Origin: Microbispora hainanensis
GTDB taxonomy: Bacteria > Actinomycetota > Actinomycetes > Streptosporangiales > Streptosporangiaceae
DNA: 64,000 bases
Direction: 5' to 3'
Assembly: GCF_036186745.1 (NCBI RefSeq)
Contig: NZ_CP108086.1
Span: 2,480,001 to 2,544,000, forward strand
In this document: positions 1-8,436 of the stretch, one piece after another
Numbering within the stretch: position 1 is the stretch's first letter
How the letters are laid out: each line of letters starts with the position of its first letter
Notes under the pieces: generated by a model
What the model was told of the DNA's origin: nothing
What the model saw: the letters and a program-made list of their open reading frames with translations, nothing else
Databases searched by the model: none
Position numbers and translations under genes: made by a program

Positions 1-164
1 GACGGCGCAGGCGTGGCGGCGGCAGCCCGGTGAGCGTGTCGACCTGGGGTCGAGCGCCGAGGTCTCCGTCGGCGCGCAGCCGGTGAAACGCCGTGCCTGC
101 GCTCGGGCCCTTCGAGCCCACCCGCGGCTGCCGCCGCCCTTGCTTTCCTCGTTCTCGCCTGAAC
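1..164. other. Non-coding, hairpin-rich leader region
   Basis: No convincing gene. 13-nt arms at 15-27 and 126-138 are perfectly complementary and enclose four smaller potential hairpins (39-53, 54-75, 76-100, 101-117), giving a multi-branched fold on paper. It could be a structured RNA upstream of the pectate lyase or the terminator region of an unseen upstream gene. It matches no riboswitch I recognise, and chance hairpins are common at this GC content. Confidence 0.25.
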
Positions 165-869
165 GTTTCACCCGCTCCCGGGTTCCGGTGTGCCGTCTCC
201 GGTGGTTTCTGTGCTTGTGGGGGCCGGTGTGCGCGGTTGCCGCTGTGGGGTGTCGTTGACCGGTGATCGGTGGGGTCGTACGTTGCTGTGCGGTGTTCCT
301 GGGTGTGGATGTCCGGGTGTGGATGTCGTTCGGGTGCACGAAAAGCCTTGTGGGGTCGGGAGTCTTTCCTCGGTCAGGGGCCCTGCGTGACCTGCAAGGA
401 GCTCGGTTGTGACAAGCAGAACCAGAACGGGTGCCGGGGTGATCGGTGCGCTGGCCGGTGTGGTCGCCCTGGCCGGTGTGGCCGTCGCCCCGGCGGCGCA
501 GGCCGCCACCGGGTGTGCCGTGACCTATACGACCAACGACTGGCCGGGTGGGTTCACCGCCGCCATCACGATCCAGAACCTGGGCAGCGCGATCAACGGC
601 TGGAGTCTGGGGTTCGCGTTCCCGGCGAGTGGTCAGAAGGTGGACACCGGGTGGTCGGCCACTTTCAGTCAGAGCGGGCAGAACGTCACGGCCACGAACG
701 TGGACTACAACGCGGCCATCGCCACCGGCGCGTCGGTGTCCATCGGCTTCAACGGCAGCTGGTCGGGGTCCAACCCCAAGCCTGCGTCGTTCACGCTCAA
801 CGGCGTCACCTGCACCGGCTCCATCACCACCTCATCACCCTCGCCGACCGCCACGCCCTCACCCTCACC
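165..869 (+). repeat. 705-bp direct repeat, copy A (promoter + signal peptide + CBM2)
   Basis: This segment recurs at 46176-46880 in the same orientation with a constant offset of 46011. I counted roughly a dozen differences in 705 positions. It covers the non-coding upstream region, the GTG start, the signal peptide, the whole CBM2 domain and the start of the Ser/Thr/Pro linker, and it ends where the catalytic domains diverge. Confidence 0.95.
256..284 (+). promoter_or_regulatory. Putative sigma-70-type promoter of the pectate lyase gene
   Basis: TTGACC at 256-261 and TACGTT at 279-284 are separated by 17 bp, a good match to a housekeeping promoter. This would leave a 5' leader of about 115-120 nt before the GTG start. 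The element is conserved at 46267-46295 in the duplicated copy, so the two pectinolytic genes probably share regulation. No operator could be named. Confidence 0.55.
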
Positions 870-2013
870 TTCCGTAACGCCCACGCGCTCGCCTTCGCCT
901 TCACCCACGCCCTCGCCCACGCCGTCGAGCGGTGCGCTGTACGTGTCGCCGAACGGCAGGGACGGCGCGGCGGGGACGCAGTCGGACCCGACGACCCTCA
1001 CCGCGGCGATCACCCGCGTCGCCCCCGGCGGCACGATCTACCTGCGCGGCGGGCGCTACGACTTCACGCAGACGATCACCATCGCGCCGGGCAACAACGG
1101 CACCTCGAACGCCCGCAAGACCCTGTCCGCCTACCCCGGCGAGACTCCGGTGCTGAACTTCTCGGCGCAGAGCGAGTCGTCGTCCAACCGCGGGCTCACG
1201 CTGAACGGCTCGTACTGGCACGTGTACGGCATCGTGGTCGAGCGGGCCGGCGACAACGGGATCTACATCGGCGGCAGCAACAACATCATCGAGCGCACGA
1301 TCACCCGCTACAACCGCGACACCGGGCTGCAGCTCGGGCGGATCGCCTCCGACACCCCGCGCGACCAGTGGCCGTCGAACAACCTCATCCTCAGCTCGGA
1401 GTCGCATGACAACGCCGACTCCGACGGCGAGGACGCCGACGGCTTCGCCGCCAAGCTCACCACCGGCACGGGCAACGTCTTCCGCTACGACGTGTCCCAC
1501 AACAACATCGACGACGGCTGGGACCTCTACACCAAGACGGACACCGGAGCCATCGGACCGGTCACGATCGAAGACTCCCTGGCCTACAACAACGGCACCC
1601 TCAGCAACGGAGGCCAGTCCGGCAACGGCGACCGCAACGGCTACAAGCTCGGCGGCGACAAGATCGCCGTCAACCACGTGGTCCGGCGCAACATCGCCTA
1701 TCGCAACGGCCACCACGGGTTCACCTACAACAGCAACCCCGGCACGATGACGATCTCGGACAACGCCGGCATCGACAACGCCGAGCGCAACTTCTCCTTC
1801 GACACCGGCACCTCGGTCTTCCGCGGCAACACCTCCTGCCGCAGCGGCAGCGGGTCCAACGACAAGACCGTCGGCAACGTGGACAGCTCCAACCAGTTCT
1901 GGGCGGGCTCGAACGGATCCCGGTGTTCCTCCTACACCGGCGCTCTCGGCTGGTCCTTCGCCTCGGACGGCCACCTCATCGTGACCTTCGGCGGCAGGCC
2001 GGTCACGTCCTGA
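409..2013 (+). CDS. Secreted CBM2-linked pectate lyase, PL9 family
   Basis: 534 aa. Cleaves polygalacturonate by beta-elimination outside the cell. Residues 1-32 form a signal peptide ending in AQA; 33-136 are a family 2 carbohydrate-binding module with its terminal Cys pair and conserved Trp residues (GW, SW); 137-173 are a Ser/Thr/Pro linker; about 174-534 form a right-handed beta-helix. Segments such as ADGFAAKL, DDGWDL and NGYKLGG are typical of PL9 lyases. The GTG start has AAGGAG at 396-401. The first 150 residues and the upstream DNA are nearly identical to the pectinesterase at 46420, so the two enzymes probably act together on plant pectin. CBM2 normally binds cellulose or xylan and would anchor the enzyme to cell walls. 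Confidence 0.9.
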   Translation: MTSRTRTGAGVIGALAGVVALAGVAVAPAAQAATGCAVTYTTNDWPGGFTAAITIQNLGSAINGWSLGFAFPASGQKVDTGWSATFSQSGQNVTATNVDYNAAIATGASVSIGFNGSWSGSNPKPASFTLNGVTCTGSITTSSPSPTATPSPSPSVTPTRSPSPSPTPSPTPSSGALYVSPNGRDGAAGTQSDPTTLTAAITRVAPGGTIYLRGGRYDFTQTITIAPGNNGTSNARKTLSAYPGETPVLNFSAQSESSSNRGLTLNGSYWHVYGIVVERAGDNGIYIGGSNNIIERTITRYNRDTGLQLGRIASDTPRDQWPSNNLILSSESHDNADSDGEDADGFAAKLTTGTGNVFRYDVSHNNIDDGWDLYTKTDTGAIGPVTIEDSLAYNNGTLSNGGQSGNGDRNGYKLGGDKIAVNHVVRRNIAYRNGHHGFTYNSNPGTMTISDNAGIDNAERNFSFDTGTSVFRGNTSCRSGSGSNDKTVGNVDSSNQFWAGSNGSRCSSYTGALGWSFASDGHLIVTFGGRPVTS

Positions 2014-2032
2014 CCCGTCGTCCCCCGAGGGT

Positions 2033-2062
2033 ACGGCCGGGCCGCCGCAGCGGCCCGGCCGT
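2033..2062 (+). terminator. Hairpin terminator after the pectate lyase gene
   Basis: 13-bp perfect inverted repeat (2033-2045 and 2050-2062) with a CGCA loop, 20 bp after the stop codon. There is no U-tract, as is common in actinomycetes. Confidence 0.6.
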
Positions 2063-2687
2063 TGGCCGTTGGCCGCTGGCAGATCGGGTCGGCCGACAGC
2101 CGTTCGTCGTCGGCGGATCACGTCGGGACCGGTAGCCATTGGAGCAGTCCCGCGTTCGGCTCGGTCGCCGGCGGTGGCATGCGCTCTGCGGCTGGCCACG
2201 ACCCGGCCCCGCCTGCCGTAACCGGGGTCACCGGCAGGGCGCCCCGCCCACCATCCCGTACGCGGACAGACGGTGGGCGGGGGCTCTACGCATCATGCCG
2301 ACCCGGAGGTGCCCGGCCGAGCCTCGCTTGATCCGGGGACGCATGCCGACCCCGGCTGACATCGAGCGGATGTGCTCGCGGTGCTCCCGAAAGGGACAGC
2401 GGAGCCGTGGCTGAGGCTTCCGCCTGCCGGTTCGGGACGGCAGGCGGAACAGACGGCGACGCGCCGCCCATCTGGGCCGGCCGGGCCGCCATCACGTTGA
2501 GGGTGTCGTGCCGGTGCGGTGTCACGCGGGCGGCACCCTCGACTCGTTCTCGACATATCCCCCGTTGCATGCGATCCCGGGCGGTGCTCGATGAGGCTTT
2601 GCAACGGTCCAATCTCGGCCGCCAACCCTGCCCGTTGAGAGCACGTCCCCTACCGCACGGAGCAACCCGAGCCTCTGGAGTAACGGC
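2063..2687. other. 625-bp region without a convincing gene; several inverted repeats
   Basis: Open frames here have no family features and poor starts. The region holds further perfect inverted repeats: 2212-2218/2232-2238, 2241-2252 with 2272-2284, and 2418-2429/2438-2449 (12-bp stem, 8-nt loop). It may be a long leader of the next gene or decayed sequence. Confidence 0.4.
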
Positions 2688-3587
2688 ATGCATCAGCAGC
2701 CCAGCCCCCCGAACGGTCCGTACGGATCACCCGCCGGCCAGCACCCGTACGGCGGACACCCCCACCAGCCTCCGTTCGGCGGGCCTGCTCAGCGGCCACC
2801 CGCCTGGCAGCCCCCGCCCCCGCATCGGAAGAAGGGCAAGGGGCCCGGCTTCTGGCTGCTGGTGATCGGGCTCCCGTTCGTCCTGCTGTTCGGCTGCATG
2901 GCCGCCGTCGGGTCTCTCGCCTCCGACAGGTCGAGCACGACGAGCACCGCCGCGAAGGCGCACAAGCCGAGCGCGGCGGCCGACTCCGACGCCACGGCGG
3001 CCGAGAAGGCCGGCGCGAGCGAGGAACCGTCCTCGCCGCCCAGCTCGCAGCCCAAGCCGCGCACCTACAGCGGGGCCGGGGCGAAGGTCCTCAAGCTGCG
3101 CAAGAGCGACTGGACGGCCGTATGGCTGGTCACGCTGACCCACCGCGGAGGCTCGAACTTCATCGTCTCCCCGCTCGACCCGGGCGGCGCCGAGCAGGGC
3201 GCGATCGTCAACGAGATCGGTGACTACAAGGGGAGCGTCCTGCTGAACGAGGACGACGGCAAGGACACGGCCGCGCTGAAGATCCAGGCCGACGGGGCGT
3301 GGACGATCGTGCTGAAGCCGTTGTCGATGGCCCGCGTGTGGTCCGGTGGCTCGCTCACGGGTCGTGGTGACGAGGTGGCCATCGTCGCCCCGCCGAGCGT
3401 AGGCCTCACGACGGTGAACGCACGGCACTCGGGGAGCGCGAACTTCATCGTCGAGGCCTGGACCGAGACGAGCAGGGAACTGATCGTCAACGAGATCGGC
3501 AGTTGGCACGGTGAGGTTCCACTGCCCAGCGGGACGATTCTCGTCACGATCAAGGCTGACGGCGTCTGGTCCTTCAAGAAGAGCTGA
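2688..3587 (+). CDS. Membrane-anchored protein with a duplicated extracytoplasmic domain
   Basis: 299 aa, family unknown. Residues 1-48 are Pro/Gly/Gln-rich and cytoplasmic, ending in a Lys-rich stretch; 52-76 form one transmembrane helix; about 78-125 are a flexible Ser/Ala/Pro region; the rest is a globular outer domain. That domain contains two similar units: SNFIV...VNEIGDYKG...IQADGAW, then ANFIV...VNEIGSWHG...IKADGVW, indicating an internal duplication. The ATG has GGAG 8 bp upstream. No enzyme motif is visible; a binding or sensory role at the cell surface is an inference. A strong bidirectional hairpin follows the gene. Confidence 0.75.
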   Translation: MHQQPSPPNGPYGSPAGQHPYGGHPHQPPFGGPAQRPPAWQPPPPHRKKGKGPGFWLLVIGLPFVLLFGCMAAVGSLASDRSSTTSTAAKAHKPSAAADSDATAAEKAGASEEPSSPPSSQPKPRTYSGAGAKVLKLRKSDWTAVWLVTLTHRGGSNFIVSPLDPGGAEQGAIVNEIGDYKGSVLLNEDDGKDTAALKIQADGAWTIVLKPLSMARVWSGGSLTGRGDEVAIVAPPSVGLTTVNARHSGSANFIVEAWTETSRELIVNEIGSWHGEVPLPSGTILVTIKADGVWSFKKS

Positions 3588-3593
3588 TGAACG

Positions 3594-3633
3594 CACGGAC
3601 GGCTCGCGCCCGACGGGGCGCGAGCCGTCCGTG
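3594..3633. terminator. Bidirectional hairpin terminator
   Basis: 18-bp perfect inverted repeat (3594-3611/3616-3633) with a 4-nt loop. It lies between the gene ending at 3587 and the ancestral end of the M15 peptidase gene at 3729, so before the element inserted it would have served both convergent genes. Confidence 0.75.
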
Positions 3634-3732
3634 CCTCTGCGGGCGTGTCAGGACCACGTTCAGACGCGGGCGCGGTAAGGCGAACGCGGCCCACAGGCGG
3701 CTCGGGAGGGGCGGGGCGAGGCGGCTGACTAC

Positions 3733-3762
3733 CGGCCGTTGACGGAGAAGTGCTGGTAGTCC
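3733..3762. repeat. attL, 30-bp core repeat
   Basis: Identical to 10979-11008. It lies 44 bp beyond the integrase stop. In the minus strand it encodes the same last ten residues as the M15 peptidase end (…HFSVNGR) followed by TAG at 3729-3731, which is the ancestral 3' end of that gene. Confidence 0.9.
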
Positions 3763-3806
3763 GCAAATACCCAGCACCCGCACCGGCTGACCTGGGACAA
3801 CGGCCC

Positions 3807-5078
3807 TCAGTCGTCCGCCGAGGGCACATCCAGGGCACTCGGGGACGCGCCGTGTGCCCCCAGGGCACTGTCGACGGCTTTCCGCGTGCGGTCTTCACTC
3901 GATGGCATGAGGTGGGTGTAGGTCCGCAGTGTGAAGCCCGGATCATGGTGACCGAGGTACTCGCTCAGGGCCTTGATGCTCTCGCCGCCATCGAGCAGCA
4001 CCGAGGCGTAGAAGTGCCGTAGGGCGTGCATCCCGTTCTCCCTGTACGACCGCCGTTGACCATCTTCGTTGGGCGGGACCTCGATGCCGGCCCGCTCAAG
4101 AGCCGGTCGCCACTGGCGTTCGTTCAGGTACTCCCGATGTACGGCCCGCCCGTTGGGCGTCGTGAAGACGAGCCTGTGGCTCACCGGCTTGCCCGCCAGC
4201 TCAACCCAGGGGAGAGTCACCTCGACGGGCGGGAACGCGGCCAGGTGCACGGAAAGGCGAAGGGCAACCGTGTCCGGCAGCGGCACGTCTCGCGTCTTGC
4301 CGCCCTTGGGAGGGGCGAAGAGCTGCTTGTTTCTTGCGATCTTTACTTGGCGACGTACATGCACGACGCGACGGAGGAAGTCGATGTCGTCAACGCTCAG
4401 CCCCAAAATCTCGCCTTGCCGAAGACCGAGGCCCGCTCCGACATCCACCATGGCGGAGTAGCGCGGCGCGAGCTCCTTCCGCATGCGCTCGACCCATTCA
4501 AGCTTCCAGGGCTTGATCTTCTCCTTCACGAGTGCGGGCGGGCGAACGACAGATGCCTTGCAGGGATTCTTAGCGATCAACCCATCGTCTAGCGCGGCAG
4601 CGAAGACAGCCGAGACATGGGCAAGCAGGACCTTGACGTAAGAAGGCGCGAGCTTGCCTTGCAGCCCTCGGAGCCAGGCTTGCACCAGCGAGGGACGGTT
4701 AGCCAGGACTCGCACTTCGTGGTGACCGAGCACGGGGTAGATGTGCTTGCGGAGCCGCATGGCCACCTGATCGTGTACGGCTTCATCGAACGGAGCGGAC
4801 TTCAACCACTCTTCGGCCCGCTCGCGAAAGGTGACCCTGCCCGCGTTGGGGTCCACGTAGGTCCCCAGCGAGAGATCATGCTTGATCTTGGCATCGAAGG
4901 CTTCCGCGGCGGCACGCTTGTCAAAGTTCCGCTTTCGCTGTTCTCCGCGATCGTCGCGCCAGCGTACCTGCCAACGCTCGCCCCTCCCGTGATCCGTCGA
5001 GGGCACGCGCTTGTGCTCCGAGCACGCTTTCTCGCCCGCCTTCGGTCGAGACTTGTGCCACCGGTCGTAGACCGTCAC
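3807..5078 (-). CDS. int: Tyrosine recombinase (site-specific integrase) of the element
   Basis: 423 aa. Catalyses integration and excision between attP and attB. It has an N-terminal arm-binding region (about 30-70), a SAM-like core-binding domain (about 80-165) and a C-terminal catalytic domain with Arg in LGLRQGE, the HALRH box, the GHHD box and the nucleophilic Tyr in the RTYTHL segment. Its start overlaps the excisionase stop by 4 bp (ATGA-type), so it is translationally coupled in the xis-int order. The catalytic residues look intact, so it is probably functional. The attL core lies just after its stop, as usual for AICEs. Confidence 0.93.
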   Translation of the reverse strand: MTVYDRWHKSRPKAGEKACSEHKRVPSTDHGRGERWQVRWRDDRGEQRKRNFDKRAAAEAFDAKIKHDLSLGTYVDPNAGRVTFRERAEEWLKSAPFDEAVHDQVAMRLRKHIYPVLGHHEVRVLANRPSLVQAWLRGLQGKLAPSYVKVLLAHVSAVFAAALDDGLIAKNPCKASVVRPPALVKEKIKPWKLEWVERMRKELAPRYSAMVDVGAGLGLRQGEILGLSVDDIDFLRRVVHVRRQVKIARNKQLFAPPKGGKTRDVPLPDTVALRLSVHLAAFPPVEVTLPWVELAGKPVSHRLVFTTPNGRAVHREYLNERQWRPALERAGIEVPPNEDGQRRSYRENGMHALRHFYASVLLDGGESIKALSEYLGHHDPGFTLRTYTHLMPSSEDRTRKAVDSALGAHGASPSALDVPSADD

Positions 5079-5275
5079 GGCTGCTCACGCACCCACGACA
5101 ACACGTCAGCCGGGATGTAGCGCACATGCCGACCGACCTTGTGCCCCTTTGGGCCCACACCCAGATAGCGCCACTGGTAAACCGTGGCCACCGGCACACC
5201 GAGGAACCTTGAGACTTCCTCCACGCTCCAGAGACGATCAGCTTCCGCCGTCAGCGTTCCCTCCTTCCGAGTCAT
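5075..5275 (-). CDS. xis: Excisionase (MerR-type helix-turn-helix DNA-binding protein)
   Basis: 66 aa. A small winged-helix protein of the excisionase/AlpA type: LWSVEEVSRFLGVPVATVYQW is the helix-turn-helix, followed by a basic wing (KVGRHVRY) and PADVLSWV. It bends att DNA and directs the integrase towards excision. Its start overlaps the repSA stop and its stop overlaps the int start, so rep, xis and int form one transcript, the arrangement of pSAM2-like elements. Confidence 0.88.
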   Translation of the reverse strand: MTRKEGTLTAEADRLWSVEEVSRFLGVPVATVYQWRYLGVGPKGHKVGRHVRYIPADVLSWVREQP

Positions 5276-6696
5276 GCGGCGGCTCCCTCAGCAGCAACAG
5301 GCCAGCGGGAGCGGCGGCGTTCTTCGCGTTCCTCGCGGATGAGCTGGGCGACGTACAGATCTGCCGGATGGGTGTAGCCCTGTCCGGCGTAGCGCCAGGA
5401 GCCGACGACGAGCGTGGAGTCATCGGCGGGCGTGCCGGTCAGGGCGTCGTGTCCGTGCTCGCGGGCTTGGCGGGCGCGAAAGGAACGCCTCGCATCGCGC
5501 AGCTTGCCGAGGGTGGTGGAGTAGGAGCCGGACTTGGTGGAGAAGTGGCCCCGGAAGCCGAGCATGTGCGCCCAGCCGCGCAGCCGCAGCGGCTTCAACT
5601 CCTCCAGGTCGCCCAGGTGCCAGCAGGTTTCGATCAGCCGCCGCTGATGAGCGGTCAGCGTGACCGCGTTCAGCTCCGACAGGTCCTTGATCCGGCGATC
5701 GACGGTGCCTTCGGTGGTCGCGCCCTTGGTGGCGTACTTGGCGATGTAGCCCGCGACCTGAGCTTCGGTCAGCGCGTCCTCGGTCAGCTCACCGGCGACG
5801 ATGGGCTTGATGTCGACCTGGGAGCCGAACACCAGGCGACGCACCCCGCCGACCTGTTCGCAGTGCGGGGAGTCCACGTGGACGCTGGCGGCAGCGGTGC
5901 GGGCCGCACGGTCGAGGAGATCCACCGTCGCCCAGTCCGGCGGCGGCAACGGCGTGTTGTCCTCGCTGCGGCCGTCGAGGCGCACCACGGCGTGGAAGTG
6001 GACGATGCCGCGCGCCTGGTATTCGGCGACCTTGGCGAACGAGACCCGTACCTGTGCGTTGAAGGCTTTGGCGGTCATGCCCGCCGCGTAGGCCAGTTCG
6101 CGGCGCAGGTAGATGGTGAAGCGGCGCCACAGGTCCGGGGCGTGGGCGTTCCACAGCGCGTGGCCGTCGTAGTCGTAACACTCCGCGCACAGCGGTTGCC
6201 CGACCAGCACGTCATCCGGCCCGTGCAGCTCTGTGCAGGACAGCGGTTTGCCGTGCGGGCAGGTGCCGGCAGACCGGCGCGGACGGCACGGCAGAACGGT
6301 CCCGTCCTCGCGGGTGCGGTGGGCGTGGACCGGCCCGAACGATGGCGCGGTGAGCGTGACCAGGGCGCGGGGATGCTCGCGCACCGTCTCCGGGACGCCT
6401 TTGTCTCCGCCGAGCAGACCGGCGCGGATCAGGTGGAAGGTGTCTGCCCGGTAGACCTCCGAACAGGACGGGCAGCGCGAGGCACGCCGGTTGCCGCAGG
6501 CGACGAGCATGACGCCGCCGATTTCGCGGCGGGTGCTGTAGATCTTTCGCTGCACGCCGTCGGTATCGACGCGGGACAGCTCACCGCGCACGCGGATGGG
6601 CTGGGAGCAGCCGCCGAGGCGGGACAGGTCGCGATAGCGCCGCTTGAGCCCGCCGACGAGGGAGAAGTACCGGGAGATCTCCGGATCAACGGCCAT
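5272..6696 (-). CDS. repSA: RepSA-type replication initiator
   Basis: 474 aa. Initiator for replication of the excised circle, similar in layout to RepSA of pSAM2. Visible features are a Cys-rich N-terminal part (CPSC, later CPHG, CAEC; probably zinc-binding), a His-rich HFHAVV segment like the metal-binding HUH motif of rolling-circle initiators, and GYIAKYATKG, typical of this family. The ATG at 6696 lies 2 bp after the TGA of the HNH gene and is preferred to upstream starts that would extend into that gene. It is coupled to xis by a 4-bp overlap. Confidence 0.85.
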   Translation of the reverse strand: MAVDPEISRYFSLVGGLKRRYRDLSRLGGCSQPIRVRGELSRVDTDGVQRKIYSTRREIGGVMLVACGNRRASRCPSCSEVYRADTFHLIRAGLLGGDKGVPETVREHPRALVTLTAPSFGPVHAHRTREDGTVLPCRPRRSAGTCPHGKPLSCTELHGPDDVLVGQPLCAECYDYDGHALWNAHAPDLWRRFTIYLRRELAYAAGMTAKAFNAQVRVSFAKVAEYQARGIVHFHAVVRLDGRSEDNTPLPPPDWATVDLLDRAARTAAASVHVDSPHCEQVGGVRRLVFGSQVDIKPIVAGELTEDALTEAQVAGYIAKYATKGATTEGTVDRRIKDLSELNAVTLTAHQRRLIETCWHLGDLEELKPLRLRGWAHMLGFRGHFSTKSGSYSTTLGKLRDARRSFRARQAREHGHDALTGTPADDSTLVVGSWRYAGQGYTHPADLYVAQLIREEREERRRSRWPVAAEGAAA

Positions 6697-6698
6697 GC

Positions 6699-7097
6699 TC
6701 ACGCGCTCACCCCCGCACCGAGCGAGCGACGGCCCCCGGCACGCCGGACGGCCAGCGGCAGACGCATCAAGGCGGCCCGCAGGCGATCGAGCAGGGTCGG
6801 GCGGGGGCGCAGGCCCGGGGCGAAGCGGCCGACCGGGCGCAGGAAGCCTTGCGGGAGCATCCCCGCTTTGGCCTGGTTGCACGGGTAGCAGGCGAGCACC
6901 AGGTTGGCGAGCTTCCAGCCGGGGATCTGCACCTGCGGGATCAGGTGGTCCAAGGTCGCTTCCGCCAGGTCGGCGAAGGCGGTGCCGCAGTAGAAGCAGC
7001 ACGCGCCGTCGCGCTTGGCCAGGGACCGGCGGATCTGTCGGCGCCGCTCAGCGGTGGGCCGGTTGTGTCCCCCACCCGCTTGGCCGAGCGGAGGCAC
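6699..7097 (-). CDS. HNH endonuclease-fold protein
   Basis: 132 aa. Contains a compact HNH/zinc module: CCFYCG, then LDHLIP, then NLVLACYPCN, i.e. two Cys pairs around a DH dipeptide and the Asn, followed by a basic Arg-rich C-terminus. Likely nicks or cuts DNA. It sits directly upstream of repSA with a 2-bp gap, so it may take part in element replication or maintenance; this is an inference from position. The start is uncertain because there is little sequence signal upstream. Confidence 0.75.
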   Translation of the reverse strand: MPPLGQAGGGHNRPTAERRRQIRRSLAKRDGACCFYCGTAFADLAEATLDHLIPQVQIPGWKLANLVLACYPCNQAKAGMLPQGFLRPVGRFAPGLRPRPTLLDRLRAALMRLPLAVRRAGGRRSLGAGVSA

Positions 7098-7142
7098 CGG
7101 GGGCGGGGGCGATGGTCGCGGATGCCGGGGAGGCGGTGATGG

Positions 7143-7646
7143 TCACTGGGTGACCTCCGCCAGCCGCCGCCGAGCCTCCTGCGGACTGTGGCCGCACAGG
7201 CGGAAGCAGAACTCCACATCGCGCAGCGACATCCACTGCTGCCACGCGAAGTCCTCGCCGTCCGGCAGCACCCAGACCCAGCCGAAGGGCGGCTCACGGT
7301 CGATGCCGATCTGCTCCATGGCCTCGTCCAGGCGCAGGGCCAGATCGGCGGCGTACTGCTCGCGGGTGGCGTTGCCGAACACCTCGCAGGAGTCGATCTG
7401 TCTCCTGCGCATCCGGTAGTCGCGGTGCCAGACTTCGACCTCACCCAACCGGGCGATGCCCTGCACGGCCCAGCCGACGAGCTGACCGACAGGAAGATCC
7501 TCGGGAGCCGGACCGGCGTCCGGCATGTCGGAGGCGTACAGGGCGATGATCAGTTCCCCGAAGGGCACCTCTCGGATCGATCCGAGAGCTACCTCGGTCG
7601 GTACCGTCTCCACCGAACCAAGCGCAGGCGTAACCTGAACATGCAT
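7143..7646 (-). CDS. Unknown conserved-style protein of the element
   Basis: 167 aa, not recognised. It is acidic and contains a segment rich in aromatic residues (PFGWVWVLPDG, FAWQQWM), with no transmembrane helix or signal peptide. As the first gene of the leftward element operon, divergent from the XRE regulator, it is a likely accessory replication or maintenance gene. The promoter region between it and 7828 contains three inverted repeats that probably control both directions. Confidence 0.65.
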   Translation of the reverse strand: MHVQVTPALGSVETVPTEVALGSIREVPFGELIIALYASDMPDAGPAPEDLPVGQLVGWAVQGIARLGEVEVWHRDYRMRRRQIDSCEVFGNATREQYAADLALRLDEAMEQIGIDREPPFGWVWVLPDGEDFAWQQWMSLRDVEFCFRLCGHSPQEARRRLAEVTQ

Positions 7647-7673
7647 CGCAGGGGTCCTAACTCTCGATGCTCT

Positions 7674-7707
7674 GGCCTCAGTGGGTGGCAGCCCACTGGG
7701 GCCTTTT
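7674..7707 (+). terminator. Rho-independent terminator facing right
   Basis: A 12-bp stem with one mismatch (7674-7685/7692-7703), a 6-nt loop and a TTTT tail. It is followed by the operator cluster and the XRE gene. It would stop rightward transcription before it reaches the regulator promoter. Confidence 0.55.
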
Positions 7708-7736
7708 CTGTTGTGATGTCTCGCTCTTGCCCTCTT

Positions 7737-7807
7737 AGTCCTATGGGGGACTTACAGGTCCTATGATGAGGACGTAGGAGTCCGGTTGTCAAGGACTAAT
7801 AAGTCCT
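7737..7807. promoter_or_regulatory. Operator cluster of the element regulator
   Basis: Three inverted repeats built from the same half-site: AGTCC-N6-GGACT (7737-7752), GTCCT-N6-AGGAC (7758-7773) and AGGACT-N4-AGTCCT (7792-7807); one extra AGTCC lies at 7779. They occupy the divergent promoter between the leftward replication genes and the rightward XRE gene. The XRE protein is the obvious candidate ligand, which would make this its autoregulatory switch. Confidence 0.7.
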
Positions 7808-7827
7808 CGGAGAATGGAGCAGTGGAG

Positions 7828-8436
7828 ATGTCCGAAGTCATCCGCCGACGGCGCACCGAGCTGGGAATGTCCCAGGCCGACCTCGCCCGCGCTGCCGGTG
7901 TCGATACACGCCAGATCCGCCGCTACGAGGCGGGAGACCAGCAACCGCTCCTGTCCGTCGCGGTAGCGATCGCGAACGCCCTACAGATATCCGTCGGCGA
8001 GTTGGCCGGCATGCCCGAGCACCGCGTCAACCTCAGCGGCGACTGGTGGGCGGCCTGGCAGACCTTCAAGGACGGCGAAGAGATCATCACTTCCCAGGAA
8101 GTGCGATTCCGCCAGCAAGGCGAACTGATCCAGCTCGAGACCATCACCCGTGGGATCTCCGTCGAGGACGGGGGATACATGTGGCGTGGTGAGCTGCGGC
8201 TGTGGGACAACGAGATCCTGATGGGCTGGTACGCCGCCAACGACGGCTCCGTACGGTCCAAGGGGACGATGTACTTCGTCCTGCACACCCACGGCATCAA
8301 CATGGCCGGTCGGTGGGTCGGCCTGAGCTACGACGGCCAGATCATGACCGGCTGGGGATCCATGGCCAAGACCGAAGACGAGGCCCGAGACCTCATTGCC
8401 GAGCTCAAGGAACGCGATGGCCAGAGCGTTGGATGA
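7828..8436 (+). CDS. XRE-family regulator with a C-terminal beta-rich domain
   Basis: 202 aa. Residues 1-62 are a Cro/C1-type helix-turn-helix (MSQADLARAAGVDTRQIRRYE). About 70-190 form a Trp/Gly-rich domain (SGDWWAAWQTF, GYMWRGELRLWD, MAGRWVGLSYDG) that looks like a small-molecule or protein sensor. ATG 7828 is chosen over TTG 7786 because GGAG lies just before it and the upstream sequence is occupied by operator repeats. It overlaps the cutA-like gene by 20 bp. It probably represses the element's replication and excision genes. Confidence 0.85.
   Translation: MSEVIRRRRTELGMSQADLARAAGVDTRQIRRYEAGDQQPLLSVAVAIANALQISVGELAGMPEHRVNLSGDWWAAWQTFKDGEEIITSQEVRFRQQGELIQLETITRGISVEDGGYMWRGELRLWDNEILMGWYAANDGSVRSKGTMYFVLHTHGINMAGRWVGLSYDGQIMTGWGSMAKTEDEARDLIAELKERDGQSVG

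Noticed and set aside
901..2199. 432-aa open frame opposite the pectate lyase
   Set aside because: Val/Gly/Arg-rich shadow of the real gene; no start signal or family features.
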